NCBI GenBank assembly: GCA_000721275.1
Contig: JOFO01000014.1
Location: 1 to 64,000, forward strand
Length of the DNA stretch: 64,000 nucleotides
Direction: 5' to 3'
Source: Microtetraspora glauca
GTDB taxonomy: Bacteria; Actinomycetota; Actinomycetes; Streptomycetales; Streptomycetaceae
Shown: piece after piece, positions 61,389-64,000 of the stretch
Numbering within the stretch: the first letter of the stretch is position 1
Layout of the letters: each line of letters opens with the position of its first letter
Position numbers and translations under genes: made by a program
Notes under the pieces: model-generated
Databases searched by the model: none
Told to the model about the DNA's origin: nothing
Seen by the model: the letters and a program-made list of their open reading frames with translations, nothing else

Positions 61389-62300
61389 TCACCCGGCGGC
61401 GAGCGCGGCCTCCAGCTCCGCGCGGTCCGGCAGCCGCGCCCCGGCCCGTCCGACGGTGACGCGGGCCGCGGCCCCGGCCCTCGCCAGCAGTCCGGCGAGG
61501 TCGCCGGCGCCGAGCGCGGCGAGCCCGGGCCGGTCGGTGCCGGCGAGGGCGTCCAGGACGGCCGCCATGAAGGAGTCGCCCGCGCCGACCGTGTCGACGA
61601 CGGCGACGGGCGGCGCCGCGGCCCTCACTGTGTGCCCGCGGGTGACCGCCAGCGACCCGGCGGCGCCCCGGGTGACGAGGACGACGGCCGGGCCGAGCGC
61701 CAGCCAGCGCGCCGCCACCGCCTCCGGCGCCTCGCCCGGATACAGCCAGTCCAGGTCCTCGTCGCTCGCCTTCACCAGGTCGGCCAGGCCCACGCACCGC
61801 TCGACCCGCGCCACGGCCGCCCCGCGCTCCCCCATCAGCGCGGGCCGCACGTTCGGGTCGTAGCTGACCGTGGCCACCGGCCGCAGCCGCCGGGTGAGGG
61901 CCAGCACGCTGCCCGCGCCCGGTTCGGTGACGGCCGCGATCGAACCGAGGTGCACGTGCCGCACCGGCCCGGGCGTCGCCGGCGGCGCGTCGGCGGTCAG
62001 CGTCCAGGCGATGTCGAAGGCGTACGCGGCCCGGCCGCTCCCGTCCAGGGTGACGACCGCCGACGGCGTGCGGGCGGGGGCGCCGCCGACCGCGACCCGC
62101 ACCCCGGCACCGGCGAGATGCCCGCCGATCAGCCGCCCGGCGTCGTCGTCGGCGAGCTGCGTGAGCAGGGTGGTGTCCCGGCCGAGCCGGGCGAGCCCGT
62201 AGGCGACGTTGGCGGGGCTGCCGCCGGGGTGGACGGCGTCGGGAGCGCCGGGTTCGCGGACGATGTCGGCGACGCACTCGCCGATCACCAGGAAGGTCAT
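61389..62300 (-). CDS. PfkB-family carbohydrate kinase (fructokinase-like)
   Basis: A 303-residue ribokinase/PfkB-family kinase. The N-terminal GGSPANVAYGLARLGRDTTL is the sugar-binding signature and DTVGAGDSFMAAVLDAL near residue 245 has the catalytic Asp in the anion hole. It phosphorylates a sugar such as fructose. The ATG at 62300 lies 10-11 bases after AGGAG. Its stop is 3 bp from the stop of the convergent GNAT-AAA gene. Confidence 0.87.
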   Translation of the reverse strand: MTFLVIGECVADIVREPGAPDAVHPGGSPANVAYGLARLGRDTTLLTQLADDDAGRLIGGHLAGAGVRVAVGGAPARTPSAVVTLDGSGRAAYAFDIAWTLTADAPPATPGPVRHVHLGSIAAVTEPGAGSVLALTRRLRPVATVSYDPNVRPALMGERGAAVARVERCVGLADLVKASDEDLDWLYPGEAPEAVAARWLALGPAVVLVTRGAAGSLAVTRGHTVRAAAPPVAVVDTVGAGDSFMAAVLDALAGTDRPGLAALGAGDLAGLLARAGAAARVTVGRAGARLPDRAELEAALAAG

Positions 62301-62345
62301 GCGGTGCACAGCTCCTCGGCGTAGGGGTCCTGGTGGCCGGCCCGG

Positions 62346-62909
62346 TCAGGCACGGCGGCGGTACAGGATCTGGCGGGCGTCCCACTCCACGAACGACCCG
62401 GCGGGCTCCAGGCCGACGGCCTCCAGCAGGCGGCGGGAGCGGTGGTTGGCCTCCTGGGTGACGGCGACGACGCTCGGGGCGGTCTCCAGGACCCGGGCGA
62501 CGGCCGCCGCCACCGCCTCCCGGGCGTATCCGCTTCCCCAGTGCTCGGGGAGGAACTGGTACGACACCTCGGTCTCGCCCCCGCGCCCGCCCTCCTCCAC
62601 GGTGACGAGCCCGAGCAGCACGCCGTCCTCGGCCCGCACCACGGCGTGGCAGCCGGGCGCGCCGACGATCCGCCGCTGCCGGATCCGCACGACCGACGCG
62701 ATGACCGGCCCCCCGAGGTGGCGCCGCACCTCGGGATCGGTCCAGAGCCGCGTCACGGCGGGCACGTCCGCCCGCCGCACGGGCCGCAGCACCAGCCGCT
62801 CGGTACGGAGCGGGGCCGACGATTCCGGGGACGACGGTTCCGGGGACGACGGTTCCGGGGACGACGGTTCCGGGGACGCGGACGGGTCGGCGGACGGGGA
62901 GGCGGTCAT
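62346..62909 (-). CDS. GNAT acetyltransferase with Ser/Pro-rich repeat N-terminus
   Basis: A protein of about 187 residues. The C-terminal 150 residues are a RimJ/RimL-type GNAT (LRTERLVLRPVRRADVPAVTRLW, WGSGYAREAVAAAVARVLE, EANHRSRRLLEAVGLEPAG, in parts). The first 35 residues are a Ser/Pro/Glu repeat (EPSSP four times) from the 15-bp tandem repeat at 62818-62877. ATGs at 62921, 62918 and 62909 are all in frame and none has a clear ribosome binding site. The substrate is unknown. Confidence 0.82.
   Translation of the reverse strand: MTASPSADPSASPEPSSPEPSSPEPSSPESSAPLRTERLVLRPVRRADVPAVTRLWTDPEVRRHLGGPVIASVVRIRQRRIVGAPGCHAVVRAEDGVLLGLVTVEEGGRGGETEVSYQFLPEHWGSGYAREAVAAAVARVLETAPSVVAVTQEANHRSRRLLEAVGLEPAGSFVEWDARQILYRRRA
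62818..62877. repeat. 15-bp tandem repeat within the GNAT gene
   Basis: About four copies of GGTTCCGGGGACGAC or near-variants, encoding a five-residue unit (EPSSP) on the minus strand. Because the unit is a multiple of three, copy-number changes would keep the frame and change only linker length. Confidence 0.85.
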
Positions 62910-63001
62910 GCTCTGCATCATCGCAGCCGCCGGCGCCGACCGGCTCACGGGCCGGTCCCGGAGGTGCCCCGGCGCCCCGGTGACGTCGTACGCGGACGGC
63001 C

Positions 63002-64000
63002 TCAGCCCGTGAGCAGGGCCCGTACGGCGTCCCAGCCGGCGTCCATCGGCCGGGCCGTCTCCCGTCCCGTGGCCACGTCCTTGTAGCCGCTGGAGGTGAC
63101 GACGCAGACGACGGGTCCGTCCTCGTCCGCCGGGTCGGGCCCGTGCGCGCGCAGCCCGGCGAGCCCGGCGGCGGCCGACGCCTCGCACCAGATGCCCTGA
63201 CCCGCCAACTCCTCGCGCGCCGCGGCGAACTGATCTTCCGTCACGGTCCGCGCGGCGCCACCGGTGCGCTGGATCGCGAGCACGCCGCGGTAGCCGTTCA
63301 CCTCGCAGTCGATGGCGTACGCGGCGGTCGGCCCGACGGGGACGCGGGCGGCCGGGCGGCCGGACCGCAGCGCCTCGGTGAGGGCCCCCGCGGCGGCCGG
63401 CTCGACGCCGTACATCCGGGGCACGGCGTCCGTCACGCCCAGCCGCGCCAGCTCCTCGAAGCCCTTCGCCACCCCGAACAGCAACTCGCCGTAACCACAA
63501 GGCACATGGACGGCGGCGGGCGCCCGTCCGAGCGCGAGCGCGATCTCGTAGGCGATCGTCTTGTACCCCTCCGGGCCGAACGGGTGGCCGGTGTGCGCGG
63601 AGTCCGTGACGCTGCTGACCGCCTGGTAGCCGAGTTCGCCGGTGATCCGCCGCATCAGGGGCCGCACGTCCTCGTACGGGACGGTCAGCACGGCCGCGCC
63701 GTAGGCCCGGAGGTGGGAGGCGACGGCGGGCGGCGCGTACGGCGAGGTGAAGACGGCGCACGGCAGGCCCGCCCGGGCCGCGTAGGCGGCGGCGGACGCG
63801 CCGTGGTTGCCGGACGACGACACCACGATCCCGCGCGCCCCGGAGGCCGCGGCGGCGCTCACCGCCACCCGGTTCAGCCGGTCCTTGTGGCTCCACGTCG
63901 GGTTCCGCGACTCGTCCTTCACCCACACCCCGTCCCCCAGCGCGACCAGCGGCGTGTTCCCCTCGCCCAGCCCCGGCGCGGCGAGCGGCGGCAGCAGCGG
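63002..64000 (-). CDS. Threonine synthase-like PLP enzyme (5' end outside the window)
   Basis: The visible 332 codons run off the right edge in an open frame (the part at 63929-64000 reads GEGNTPLVALGDGVWVK). The PLP-binding lysine is in NPTWSHKDRLN, and GNHGASAAAYAARAG and PCGYGELLFGVAKGFEEL (phosphate-binding) fit the tryptophan synthase beta/threonine synthase fold. The usual NPTGSFKDR has become NPTWSHKDR, so it may act on a substrate other than phosphohomoserine. It probably converts an amino acid by beta-elimination or replacement. Confidence 0.84.
   Translation of the reverse strand, partial: PLLPPLAAPGLGEGNTPLVALGDGVWVKDESRNPTWSHKDRLNRVAVSAAAASGARGIVVSSSGNHGASAAAYAARAGLPCAVFTSPYAPPAVASHLRAYGAAVLTVPYEDVRPLMRRITGELGYQAVSSVTDSAHTGHPFGPEGYKTIAYEIALALGRAPAAVHVPCGYGELLFGVAKGFEELARLGVTDAVPRMYGVEPAAAGALTEALRSGRPAARVPVGPTAAYAIDCEVNGYRGVLAIQRTGGAARTVTEDQFAAAREELAGQGIWCEASAAAGLAGLRAHGPDPADEDGPVVCVVTSSGYKDVATGRETARPMDAGWDAVRALLTG

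Overview
The window is chromosomal DNA of a Streptomyces-like actinomycete. It is very G+C rich, nearly every codon ends in G or C, GTG starts are common, and the gene content is typical of the genus: a SpoIIE-type phosphatase, fused SecDF, HelR, cholesterol oxidase, DUF6223 and SPW proteins, and many secreted enzymes. I see no rRNA, tRNA, CRISPR array, phage or conjugative module. The only mobile-element trace is a 36-codon transposase remnant. The left edge looks like an assembly end, because bases 1-77 are a perfect inverted copy of 197-273. The right edge cuts a threonine-synthase-like gene.

Region 1 (1-9.3 kb) is a beta-glucan island: a LacI regulator, a secreted GH81 endo-1,3-beta-glucanase, a CUT1 sugar ABC importer without its own ATPase, and a cytoplasmic GH1 beta-glucosidase. 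All three promoter regions carry the palindrome GAGAGCGCTCTC. The inferred scheme is secreted hydrolysis, oligosaccharide uptake, intracellular cleavage and LacI derepression. Region 2 (9.3-26 kb) holds helR behind a palindrome resembling the rifamycin-associated element, a GOLPH3-like protein, an HD phosphohydrolase, a phosphodiester glycosidase, a PAS-GAF-SpoIIE-ATPase regulator, fused SecDF, a PlsC-type acyltransferase, an enoyl-CoA hydratase-family enzyme, a GNAT and RNase H with a Cys-containing tail.

Region 3 (26-41 kb) has a collagen-like protein, a beta-propeller lipoprotein, a transposase remnant, a methyltransferase/TetR pair separated by three operator palindromes, an FMN reductase, an AspT-type transporter divergent from NDH-2, an L,D-transpeptidase lipoprotein, a two-gene oxidoreductase/AhpD-like operon, cholesterol oxidase, an aadA-like nucleotidyltransferase, and asparaginase divergent from an Lrp regulator. 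Region 4 (41-50 kb) has a secreted endonuclease I, a VWA two-gene operon with a leaderless promoter, an FSP1/AIF-like oxidoreductase with MarR-type operators, the MarR gene, an IorAB-type molybdenum oxidoreductase and small membrane proteins.

Region 5 (50-64 kb) has a two-component system whose kinase is frameshifted, followed by housekeeping and stress-type enzymes: a glutamine amidotransferase, OsmC, an esterase, SnoaL-like and DinB proteins, GH15, a cupin and an SPW protein. It ends with a GNAT-AAA ATPase fusion, a PfkB kinase, a GNAT with a repeat-encoded N-terminus, and the truncated PLP enzyme. Starts were chosen by ribosome binding site and family length. Functions are family-level inferences from sequence alone.
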